Below are positions 1 to 6,760 of a stretch of 64,000 nt of DNA, piece by piece; the stretch's first letter is position 1; every line of letters starts with the position of its first letter. The stretch is from Thalassotalea_F euphylliae (lineage in GTDB: Bacteria > Pseudomonadota > Gammaproteobacteria > Enterobacterales > Alteromonadaceae), in NCBI RefSeq assembly GCF_042682785.1, contig NZ_JBHUIB010000004.1, positions 1-64,000 of the forward strand. The letters are read 5' to 3'. The notes under the pieces are model-generated. The model saw nothing but the letters and a program-made list of their open reading frames with translations, was not told where the DNA came from and ran no database searches. The position numbers and the translations under genes were made by a program.

Positions 1-106
1 ATAGCGTTATAGAACCACCTGATCCCATGCCGAACTCAGAAGTGAAATGTAACTGCGCCGATGGTAGTGTGGGAGGTCCCATGTGAGAGTAGGTCATTGC
101 TAGGCA
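1..106 (+). rRNA. rrf: 5S ribosomal RNA, 5' end cut by window edge
   Basis: The conserved 5S core (CCACCTGATCCCATGCCGAA, then the loop around GTAGTGTGGGAGG and AGAGTAGG) is plain from the first bases. By comparison with the second copy about ten bases of the 5' end lie before the window. It is the last part of an rRNA operon whose 16S and 23S genes lie to the left. It differs from the second copy in the arm regions, not in the core. Confidence 0.93.
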
Positions 107-118
107 CTTATTACGAAG

Positions 119-143
119 AGCCCGCTTAATGAGCGGGCTTTTT
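119..143 (+). terminator. Intrinsic terminator between the two 5S genes
   Basis: AGCCCGCT, a short AAT loop region and AGCGGGCT form an 8-bp GC-rich hairpin followed by a run of T. It lies 13 bases after the first 5S gene, so the second 5S copy is downstream of a terminator and needs either read-through (rRNA antitermination) or its own promoter. Confidence 0.85.
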
Positions 144-208
144 ACTTTAAGCTTTTATTGTTTAATAACATGCTTTTAACGCCGATATTAACCAATAACA
201 GTTTTATT

Positions 209-324
209 ACTGGCAACCATAGCATTGTAGTACCACCTGATCCCATGCCGAACTCAGAAGTGAAATGCAATAGCGCCGATGGTAGTGTGGGAGGTCCCAT
301 GTGAGAGTAGGACATTGCCAGTAT
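209..324 (+). rRNA. rrf: 5S ribosomal RNA, complete second copy
   Basis: A complete 5S gene of about 116 nt; ACTGGCA at the 5' end pairs with TGCCAGT at the 3' end to form the terminal helix. The core is identical to the first copy, but several helix positions differ, for example in the GCATTGTAGTACC region and after GTGAAATG. Ends were set from helix I pairing and may be off by one or two bases. Confidence 0.95.
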
Positions 325-331
325 CCTATTT

Positions 332-360
332 AAGCCCTAGTCTATGACTGGGGCTTTTTT
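332..360 (+). terminator. Intrinsic terminator of the rRNA operon
   Basis: AAGCCCTAGTC and GACTGGGGCTT pair (one G-T) around a short loop and are followed by six T. This ends the rRNA operon. The next gene, epmA, starts only 14 bases later. Confidence 0.85.
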
Positions 361-373
361 GTATGGAAAAAAA

Positions 374-1339
374 ATGGATTGGAAAGCATCTCAGACATTT
401 GAACAGGCAAGGCTAAGAGCAAACTTAGTTAATAAAATACGTAATTACTTTGCTAAACAAGACGTAATCGAAGTTGATACCGCATTGCTTTGCCAAGGAA
501 CCATTACTGACCCATATATAGATGCAATTCAATCGACTTATGATTGGCTTCCTGAAGGCAGTAAGACCTTCTATTTACAAACTTCGCCTGAATATGCGAT
601 GAAACGCTTATTGGCTTCAGGGTATGGCGATATTTATCAGGTTTGTAAAGCGTTTCGACATGAACCTTACGGCACGTATCACAATGCCGAGTTTACGATG
701 CTTGAGTGGTACCGGTTAGGCTTTTCGATGCATGACTTAATTGATGATGTAATAGGTCTGTTGAGCGTGACTTTAGATATTAAGAAGGTAGAGAAGATGA
801 CATATGAAGACGCCTTTATTAAATACCTTGATATCAACCCGCTAGAAACATCCTTCGATAAATGTCTCGAAAAATTGTCTTTATTGGGCGGCATTGAACC
901 ATGGCTGGCCGAGTGCAATGATCTTGATACCTTATTACAATTTATGTTTGCCACCTATGTAGAATCCAACATAGGGCAAACTTGTCCAGTTGTTATTTAT
1001 AACTTTCCATCTAGCCAAGCGTCACTTGCAAAGATAGACAGCAAAGATCATAGAGTCGCAAAGCGATTTGAGGTGTATTTTAAGAATGTAGAGTTGGCCA
1101 ATGGATTTGAAGAGCTAACGTGTGCACAAAGCCAACGTTTGCGCTTTAAAGAAGACAATCTTAAAAGAAAAAAGCTTGGTCTTGAACAGCGGCCGGTTGA
1201 CGAAAAATTCTTAGCTAGCTTAGAAGCCGGACTACCAGATTGCTCTGGTGTAGCGTTAGGTGTTGATAGGTTAGTAATGTTAGCGACAGATACACATCAT
1301 ATTAGCGAAGTCATACCTTTTTGTGTTGACAAAACGTAA
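374..1339 (+). CDS. epmA: Elongation factor P--(R)-beta-lysine ligase EpmA
   Basis: EpmA (PoxA/GenX/YjeA) is a class II lysyl-tRNA-synthetase paralogue without an anticodon domain. It attaches (R)-beta-lysine to a conserved lysine of elongation factor P, which relieves ribosome stalling at polyproline. The 321-residue protein matches the usual length of about 325. Class II motif 2 (FRHEPYGTYHNAEFTMLEWY) and motif 3 (GVALGVDRLVML near the C terminus) are clear. The ATG at 374 was chosen because the longer ORF would begin at 344, inside the rRNA terminator hairpin. No strong ribosome-binding site is visible (GGAAAA). The gene lies 14 bases after the terminator, so its promoter must overlap the 5S region or transcription comes by read-through. 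Confidence 0.93.
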   Translation: MDWKASQTFEQARLRANLVNKIRNYFAKQDVIEVDTALLCQGTITDPYIDAIQSTYDWLPEGSKTFYLQTSPEYAMKRLLASGYGDIYQVCKAFRHEPYGTYHNAEFTMLEWYRLGFSMHDLIDDVIGLLSVTLDIKKVEKMTYEDAFIKYLDINPLETSFDKCLEKLSLLGGIEPWLAECNDLDTLLQFMFATYVESNIGQTCPVVIYNFPSSQASLAKIDSKDHRVAKRFEVYFKNVELANGFEELTCAQSQRLRFKEDNLKRKKLGLEQRPVDEKFLASLEAGLPDCSGVALGVDRLVMLATDTHHISEVIPFCVDKT

Positions 1340-1342
1340 CAA

Positions 1343-1379
1343 GATTATATGTGACGATATCACAGCATGTGATATAATC
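1343..1379. promoter_or_regulatory. Nested palindromes upstream of the MerC-like gene
   Basis: GATTATAT (1343-1350) and ATATAATC (1372-1379) are inverted repeats. Between them are TGTGA-N5-TCACA (1350-1364) and ATATCAC-N5-GTGATAT (1357-1375). There is no following T-run, so an operator is more likely than a terminator, although an epmA 3' hairpin is possible. The regulator is not identified; the CRP-like half sites are one base too close (N5 rather than N6). Confidence 0.45.
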
Positions 1380-1414
1380 TCATTCATTGGTATAACGTTT
1401 AACTGGGTAATTTT

Positions 1415-1798
1415 GTGTTAGATAGAATTGGTATTGCAGCTACTTCTCTTTGTGCATTGCACTGTATTTTGCTGCCTATTTTATTACCTGCTTTACCATT
1501 ATTGGGCTTGACGTTTCTGGCTGATCACACGTGGGAACATGTGTTTCTTATACTCACAGCAGTGTTAGGTACTATTGCGCTTTTTTCAGGATTTAAACGC
1601 TATCACAAACGTTTATACCCTTTTTATTTGCTCTATCTAGGTGTTGCTGTGTATTGGATTAAGCATGATTTCCCAGAAGAGTACCAGCCTATCTTTATTA
1701 TCTGTGGTGCATTGTTAATTGTAGGCGCACATTTCATAAATATGAAACTCTGTAATAGCTGCAAACAATGCTGTACAGACCATGACTGTACAGCATAA
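1415..1798 (+). CDS. MerC-domain membrane protein
   Basis: A 127-residue inner-membrane protein with four predicted hydrophobic segments (about residues 6-32, 40-57, 69-82, 91-108). The first carries the MerC-type pattern SLCALHC, with a cysteine pair in the helix. The tail holds a cluster CNSCKQCCTDHDC that could bind a soft metal. Classical MerC imports Hg(II), but there is no mer operon here, and stand-alone MerC-domain proteins of marine gammaproteobacteria have no settled function; another metal is possible. The start is GTG. It sits just after a palindromic regulatory region and is convergent with ntrC. Confidence 0.75.
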   Translation: MLDRIGIAATSLCALHCILLPILLPALPLLGLTFLADHTWEHVFLILTAVLGTIALFSGFKRYHKRLYPFYLLYLGVAVYWIKHDFPEEYQPIFIICGALLIVGAHFINMKLCNSCKQCCTDHDCTA

Positions 1799-1812
1799 CT
1801 GCTAAACGTAAT

Positions 1813-3213
1813 CTACAGTTCCAAATCTTTAAGTTTCCGAGTTAATGTATTTCGGCCCCAACCTAGTTTTTTAGCCGCTTCTTGTTTATGACCGCCAGTG
1901 AAAATTAACGCTCTTTGTAGCATGATTTTTTCGAACTCAGGTGTCGCTTGATCGAGTATATCATTTCGGCCTTTTGCTAATTGTTCGTCCATCCATTGAC
2001 TCAGTAACACTTGCCAAGTATCAACGCCATTAATTTCCGTTACTGGCGACTCGTTAAGCTCTTCAGGGAGGTCTTCAGGGAGTATCTCTTTACCGCTAGC
2101 CATTACGGTTAAGAAACGGCATATATTTTCTAATTGTCTAACGTTACCTGGCCAATTACTTTGCATTAATTTTACGAGTGATGATTTGTGCAGTGTTTTC
2201 GGCTCTACGCCCAACTCTTCAGCGGCCAATTTCAAAAAGTGATTGGCGAGTTGTTCTATGTCTTCTTTTCTTTCGCGTAATGCCGGTAGCTGGATACGAA
2301 TAACATTTAGGCGGTGGAATAAATCTTCTCGAAAGTCTCCTTCCTTTACCTTTTCTTCTAAGTTTTGATGTGTTGCTGCAATAATGCGTACATCGACCTT
2401 TATTGGCGAGTGGCCGCCAACTCGATAAAACTGACCATCAGCTAGAACACGTAAAAGCCGAGTTTGAACGTCAAGTGGCATATCGCCTATTTCATCAAGG
2501 AAAAGTGTGCCATTGTGTGCTTGTTCAAATCGACCTTGGCGTACGGTATTTGCACCCGTAAATGCGCCTTTTTCATGACCAAATAATTCAGATTCAATCA
2601 GATCTTTTGGAATTGCTGCCATATTGAGGGGGATGAAGGTCTCATTTGCTCTAGGGCTATGCATATGAAGCGCATGTGCCACTAGCTCCTTACCTGTGCC
2701 AGACTCACCGTTGATTAGGACGCTGATACTCGAGCGTGATAAGCGCCCAATTGCTCGAAACACCTCTTGCATCGCAGGAGCTTCGCCAATGATGCCTACA
2801 GCACTAGATTGTGGTTGTTTCTGCTTTGCTTTAGCACTTTGCTCTCTTGCATGTGAGAGGGCCCTTCTGGCTAATGAAACAGCATCATCAATATCAAACG
2901 GTTTAGGCAAGTATTCGAAAGCACCACCTTGGTAGGCATTTACGGCACTATCCAAATCTGAATGTGCTGTCATGATAATCACAGGGATATCTGGATATTG
3001 GCTGCTGATGTTATTCAGTAATTCCATTCCGTCCATATTGGGCATACGGATATCTGAAATAATAATTTCTGGTTGGCCGTGGTCTAAAGCTGTAAGCAAG
3101 TTATTGGCGTTTTCAAAAGAGGCACAACTAATTTCTTCGCTATTCAATGCTTTCTCTAATACCCAGCGAATTGAGCTGTCATCATCTACTATCCATACTT
3201 GTTCAGCTATCAT
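1813..3213 (-). CDS. glnG: Nitrogen regulation response regulator NtrC (NR(I))
   Basis: Sigma-54-dependent activator of nitrogen-assimilation genes, phosphorylated by NtrB under nitrogen limitation. 466 residues. Receiver domain at 1-120 with Asp10-12 and phospho-acceptor Asp54 (SDIRMP). AAA+ domain with Walker A GESGTGKE near 170, the sigma-54 contact loop GAFTGA near 215 and Walker B FLDEIGD. Fis-type helix-turn-helix at the C terminus (KKLGWGRNTLTRKLKDL). It overlaps ntrB by four bases (ATGA), implying translational coupling. Matching NtrC sites and a sigma-54 promoter are visible upstream of glnA in the same window. Confidence 0.96.
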   Translation of the reverse strand: MIAEQVWIVDDDSSIRWVLEKALNSEEISCASFENANNLLTALDHGQPEIIISDIRMPNMDGMELLNNISSQYPDIPVIIMTAHSDLDSAVNAYQGGAFEYLPKPFDIDDAVSLARRALSHAREQSAKAKQKQPQSSAVGIIGEAPAMQEVFRAIGRLSRSSISVLINGESGTGKELVAHALHMHSPRANETFIPLNMAAIPKDLIESELFGHEKGAFTGANTVRQGRFEQAHNGTLFLDEIGDMPLDVQTRLLRVLADGQFYRVGGHSPIKVDVRIIAATHQNLEEKVKEGDFREDLFHRLNVIRIQLPALRERKEDIEQLANHFLKLAAEELGVEPKTLHKSSLVKLMQSNWPGNVRQLENICRFLTVMASGKEILPEDLPEELNESPVTEINGVDTWQVLLSQWMDEQLAKGRNDILDQATPEFEKIMLQRALIFTGGHKQEAAKKLGWGRNTLTRKLKDLEL

Positions 3214-4295
3214 ATTGTCGTCTCTTCAGAAATTGGTAATAAAATGGTGAATTCCGTGCGCCCTGGGCGGCTTTGACAAGAAAGTTTTCCTTTGTGTTGA
3301 TTAACGAGTGTTTGAGAAATGGATAAGCCCAACCCTGTACCGTTTGAGCGTCCTGATACCATGGGGTAGAACAATGTATCTTGAATATCTTCTGGAATGC
3401 CCGGTCCAAAATCGATGATGCTGACGACGATACAAAGCTTGATGCGTTTACCATTGATGGTCTGGTTGCTTGCTACACGTGTTTTTAAGGTGATTTTGCT
3501 ACCAGGCTCAATGGCTTGAATAGCATTGTTAACGATATTCAAAATTGATTGCAGCATTTTGTCAGCATCAAAGGCGATGTCTGGTATAGAAGGATCGTAA
3601 TCCCTTACTAATTCGACATTTTTCTCGTTATCGTATTTGATTAGTTGAGTGACCTTTTCCAGCACTAAATGAATATTTTGCACTTCCATTTTAGGTAGTT
3701 GGTTAGGTCCTAATAAGCGGTCAACTAAATTACGCAGTCTATCCGCTTGCTCGATAATCATTGAGGTGTATTCTTGCTGTTCGTTATTCAACTCTTTCGT
3801 TAACAGTTGTGCTGCACCACGAAGACCTCCCAGCGGGTTCTTTATTTCATGCGCTAAGCCACGGATCAGATCGCGTGCTGATTCCCACTGCTGTTGTTGG
3901 AAGCTTTCTGCACTGATCTGCTTTTGCTGATCGATTTGTTTAAGTTCTAACAAAATGTGTGGCTTACCGTTAAACTCAGCACTTGAAGCGGTGACTTCTG
4001 CGGTAAACTTGTAGTGATCATTTAATTGAATGGTGACATCACTATCACTGAATTCTTGACCGCTTTCGATAACTTGCTGCAAGCGAATCGCATCGATGGT
4101 GCAATCGGGCAGCACATCATTGAACACAACGTTATGTAGCTTATTAAAGCTCTTGATTAATAGCGCTTCAGCGGCAGGGTTGAGGTACTGAATCGTTAGT
4201 TTTGCGTCTAATACAATGACCGCAGTAACCAGCTGGTTCGCTAATTGCTGTTGGTATAAAAGTTTGTGAGTTTGCAAATCGGCTCGCTTAAACAA
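3210..4295 (-). CDS. glnL: Nitrogen regulation sensor kinase NtrB (NR(II))
   Basis: Cytoplasmic sensor kinase/phosphatase that signals nitrogen status, through PII, to NtrC. 361 residues with no membrane segments. A PAS domain (about 12-115) precedes the H-box GLAHEIKNPLGGLRGAAQL, the N-box around LNIVNNAIQA, and the ATP-lid motifs FGPGIP and GTGLGLSIS. The stop overlaps the ntrC start. The DUF4124 gene lies 80 bases upstream, then glnA, the usual order in Alteromonadales. Confidence 0.95.
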   Translation of the reverse strand: MFKRADLQTHKLLYQQQLANQLVTAVIVLDAKLTIQYLNPAAEALLIKSFNKLHNVVFNDVLPDCTIDAIRLQQVIESGQEFSDSDVTIQLNDHYKFTAEVTASSAEFNGKPHILLELKQIDQQKQISAESFQQQQWESARDLIRGLAHEIKNPLGGLRGAAQLLTKELNNEQQEYTSMIIEQADRLRNLVDRLLGPNQLPKMEVQNIHLVLEKVTQLIKYDNEKNVELVRDYDPSIPDIAFDADKMLQSILNIVNNAIQAIEPGSKITLKTRVASNQTINGKRIKLCIVVSIIDFGPGIPEDIQDTLFYPMVSGRSNGTGLGLSISQTLVNQHKGKLSCQSRPGRTEFTILLPISEETTI

Positions 4296-4375
4296 CAGTA
4301 TACTCCGCTTGCACCAAAGTTGTGCATCATAACTGTAACTATACGTTTAAACCTACTTATTTGCACGCTTGTGGG

Positions 4376-4885
4376 CTAGTTAACAGAAGCCCTGTGCATA
4401 TAGAAGGTCACTGTATCTGACGATGCAATAACCTTGCCTTTATCATTGATTAATTCAATTTTAACTTGATGTTCGCCGCGGTCTACATTTCGTAGTGCAA
4501 ACATGGAGTGGGTTTGTGGTGCTTGGTAGGGTTTTCCATCGAGATAGAGCTGCACTCGAAAACCTCTTTTGAAGATAGGTTTGATACCACCGGCAACATA
4601 CACTGAACCGCTGTTATCCCGTATAGTTGCATTCTGTTCAGGCTGTGTAATGACAACGTGGTATTTGTCTTCAATGACTTTAGGTTTTATGTCGAGTATC
4701 GAGGTATCGACGGAAGGTAACACTGCAACTTCTTCTTTAACTTCAACTTCTTCAGCGCCAGGTCTAGGGCTGTCAGAAAACACAAGCACACCATTTTCGT
4801 CTCGCCATACGTAGACTTTCGCTTGTCCTGCCCACACGGGCATAGACAGCGCTACGCTGACTAATAAAATGACTAAGTGCTTCAT
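4376..4885 (-). CDS. DUF4124-domain exported protein
   Basis: 169 residues with an N-terminal signal peptide (cleavage probably after VWA, residue 19). The DUF4124 signature follows directly: a short beta-strand module reading VYVWRDENGVLVFSDSPRPGAEEVEV. The rest is predicted beta-rich, with a bacterial-Ig-like feel (VQLYLDGKPYQ...HQVKIELINDKGKVIASS). DUF4124 proteins are periplasmic and of unknown role. It is placed between glnA and ntrB, so it may be co-transcribed with the nitrogen genes, but nothing in the protein suggests a nitrogen function. Confidence 0.85.
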   Translation of the reverse strand: MKHLVILLVSVALSMPVWAGQAKVYVWRDENGVLVFSDSPRPGAEEVEVKEEVAVLPSVDTSILDIKPKVIEDKYHVVITQPEQNATIRDNSGSVYVAGGIKPIFKRGFRVQLYLDGKPYQAPQTHSMFALRNVDRGEHQVKIELINDKGKVIASSDTVTFYMHRASVN

Positions 4886-4952
4886 ATGCTTAACAAGTTG
4901 CTCCTGCAGTGCCTACTAGTTAATCTAAACAAAATATACAATTTCTGCCACA

Positions 4953-4979
4953 AAAAAAGCCCGCCTAGGCGAGCTTTTT
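4953..4979. terminator. Terminator after glnA
   Basis: AAGC-CGCC and GGCG-GCTT arms (with one mismatched pair) form a hairpin, with an A-run to the left and a T-run to the right, so it can work in both directions. It would end most glnA transcripts 50 bases beyond the stop. Confidence 0.65.
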
Positions 4980-5025
4980 AAATTTAAATTGTCTGTTAAA
5001 TTTTATATTAACAAACTATTTACAA

Positions 5026-6432
5026 CTAAACGCTGTAGTACATTTGGAACTCAACTGGGTGAGTTGTCATGTTTAGTCTTTCAACTTCTTCGCGCTTCAG
5101 GCCAATGTATGCATCAATCATGTCTGCATCCATTACACCGCCTTCCATCAAGAATTCTTTGTCAGCTTCTAGTGCATTAAGCGCTTCTTCAAAAGATGAT
5201 GCTACTTGTGGAATAGCTGCAGCTTCTTCTGCTGGTAAGTCGTATAAGTCTTTATCCATTGCATCACCAGGGTGGATCTTGTTCTTGATACCGTCAAGAC
5301 CAGCCATAAGCATTGCTGTGAATGCTAAGTATGGGTTAGCTGTTGGATCAGGGAAGCGAACTTCGATACGACGTGCCTTCGGAGAAGGAACTACTGGGAT
5401 ACGGATTGAAGCAGAACGGTTACGTGCTGAGTAAGCAAGCATTACAGGTGCTTCGAAACCAGGAACTAGACGCTTGTATGAGTTAGTAGACGCGTTAGTG
5501 AAAGCATTGATAGCTTTAGCGTGCTTAATAATACCGCCGATGTAGTAAAGTGCAGTTTCAGAAAGACCGCCGTACTTGTCACCAGAGAATAAGTTAACGC
5601 CATCTTTTGCTAACGATTGGTGACAGTGCATACCTGTACCGTTATCACCAACTAGTGGCTTAGGCATGAATGTAGCTGTTTTGCCGTAAGCGTCTGCAAC
5701 GTTGTGTACTACGTACTTGTAGATTTGAACTTCATCGGCTTTGCTAACCATAGTGTTGAATCGACATGCAATTTCGTTTTGACCACATGTAGCAACTTCA
5801 TGGTGATGCGCTTCTACAACTAAGCCCATTTCTTCCATTACAAGACACATTGCTGAACGAAGGTCTTGTGAAGAGTCTACTGGAGCTACTGGGAAGTAAC
5901 CGCCTTTAACACCTGGACGATGGCCTTTGTTGCCGCCTTCGTAATCTGTGTCTGAGTTCCAAGCAGCCTCTGGATCATCAATTGAGTACGAAGCGCCTGA
6001 CATGTCTGCTTTGAATTTAACGTCTTCAAATACGAAGAATTCTGGCTCTGGACCGAAAAGAACGGTATCAGCAATACCTGTTGAACGCATGTAGTCTTCA
6101 GCACGCTTTGCAACAGAACGAGGATCACGGCTGTAACCTTGCATAGTTGCAGGCTCAACGATGTCACAACGTACATTTAAAGTAACTTCTTCAGTGAACG
6201 GGTCTAAAACAGCAGTAGATGCATCTGGCATTAAGATCATGTCAGATTCATTGATACCTTTCCAACCAGCAATTGAAGAACCATCGAACATTTTACCTTC
6301 TTCGAAGAAGTCTTCGTCGATTTGGTGGTGAGGTAATGAAACGTGTTGCTCTTTACCTTTCGTATCAGTAAAGCGAAGGTCAACGAACTTAACGTCGTTT
6401 TCTTTAATCAAATCTAAAACTGCTTTTGACAT
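5026..6432 (-). CDS. glnA: Glutamine synthetase, type I
   Basis: Makes glutamine from glutamate, ammonia and ATP; forms a cytoplasmic dodecamer and is the main ammonium-assimilation enzyme. 468 residues, the standard GSI-beta length. Visible motifs are FDGSSIAGW, the metal-site segment GPEPEFFVFEDV, the glutamate/ATP region NGTGMHCHQSL, NRSASIRIP, and the adenylylation loop KDLYDLPAEE with its target tyrosine. It is read divergently from typA. The 328-base intergenic region carries a sigma-54 promoter and two NtrC sites on the glnA side. Confidence 0.98.
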   Translation of the reverse strand: MSKAVLDLIKENDVKFVDLRFTDTKGKEQHVSLPHHQIDEDFFEEGKMFDGSSIAGWKGINESDMILMPDASTAVLDPFTEEVTLNVRCDIVEPATMQGYSRDPRSVAKRAEDYMRSTGIADTVLFGPEPEFFVFEDVKFKADMSGASYSIDDPEAAWNSDTDYEGGNKGHRPGVKGGYFPVAPVDSSQDLRSAMCLVMEEMGLVVEAHHHEVATCGQNEIACRFNTMVSKADEVQIYKYVVHNVADAYGKTATFMPKPLVGDNGTGMHCHQSLAKDGVNLFSGDKYGGLSETALYYIGGIIKHAKAINAFTNASTNSYKRLVPGFEAPVMLAYSARNRSASIRIPVVPSPKARRIEVRFPDPTANPYLAFTAMLMAGLDGIKNKIHPGDAMDKDLYDLPAEEAAAIPQVASSFEEALNALEADKEFLMEGGVMDADMIDAYIGLKREEVERLNMTTHPVEFQMYYSV

Positions 6433-6497
6433 TGATAGTCTCCAGTGAAGTTATCTTACTTTATTTAAAATGCTTTGCATTCGGCTTGGCAGAGTAT

Positions 6498-6516
6498 TAG
6501 CTATTATCGTGCCAAG
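6498..6516 (-). promoter_or_regulatory. Sigma-54 promoter of glnA
   Basis: On the minus strand TTGGCACG-ATAA-TAGCT fits the -24/-12 consensus TGGCAC-N5-TTGC, with one mismatch in the -12 TTGC. Transcription would start near 6487, about 55 bases before the glnA ATG. The NtrC sites lie 50-105 bases further upstream, at the usual distance for looping activation. Confidence 0.8.
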
Positions 6517-6565
6517 CCTTCAGCGTAGTAAAAATGGGCAGTTCAAGGACTTCTGCTCATCGTGA

Positions 6566-6604
6566 TGCACAAAAATGGTGCGATCGTGGTGCCAAAATGG
6601 TGCA
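6566..6604. promoter_or_regulatory. Two NtrC-binding sites upstream of glnA
   Basis: TGCAC-AAAAA-TGGTGC (6566-6581) is an almost perfect NtrC site (consensus TGCACC-N5-GGTGCA). A second, weaker dyad GTGCC-AAAA-TGGTGCA spans 6589-6604. Their centres are about 22 bp apart, two helical turns, which suits cooperative binding of NtrC dimers on one DNA face. Confidence 0.8.
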
Positions 6605-6760
6605 GAATGAGTGTAGTGAACAATTTTGCCTTATACCAGTGCAATAGTGTGAAACTTTATATCCAGAGTGTTAACAAATGGCTAAAAGGTCGGATTTAAT
6701 TTATTTGTACTATCGAGTGCTGTACAATACGCGCCCAATTGAAGTCTCAGAGCAAAGCCC

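Noticed and set aside
1350..1364. CRP site TGTGA-N5-TCACA
   Set aside because: The spacer is one base short of the CRP consensus (N6), so kept only as an unassigned palindrome.
5886..6176. 96-codon frame antisense-frame within glnA
   Set aside because: Falls wholly in glnA; Ser/Gln-rich shadow pattern.
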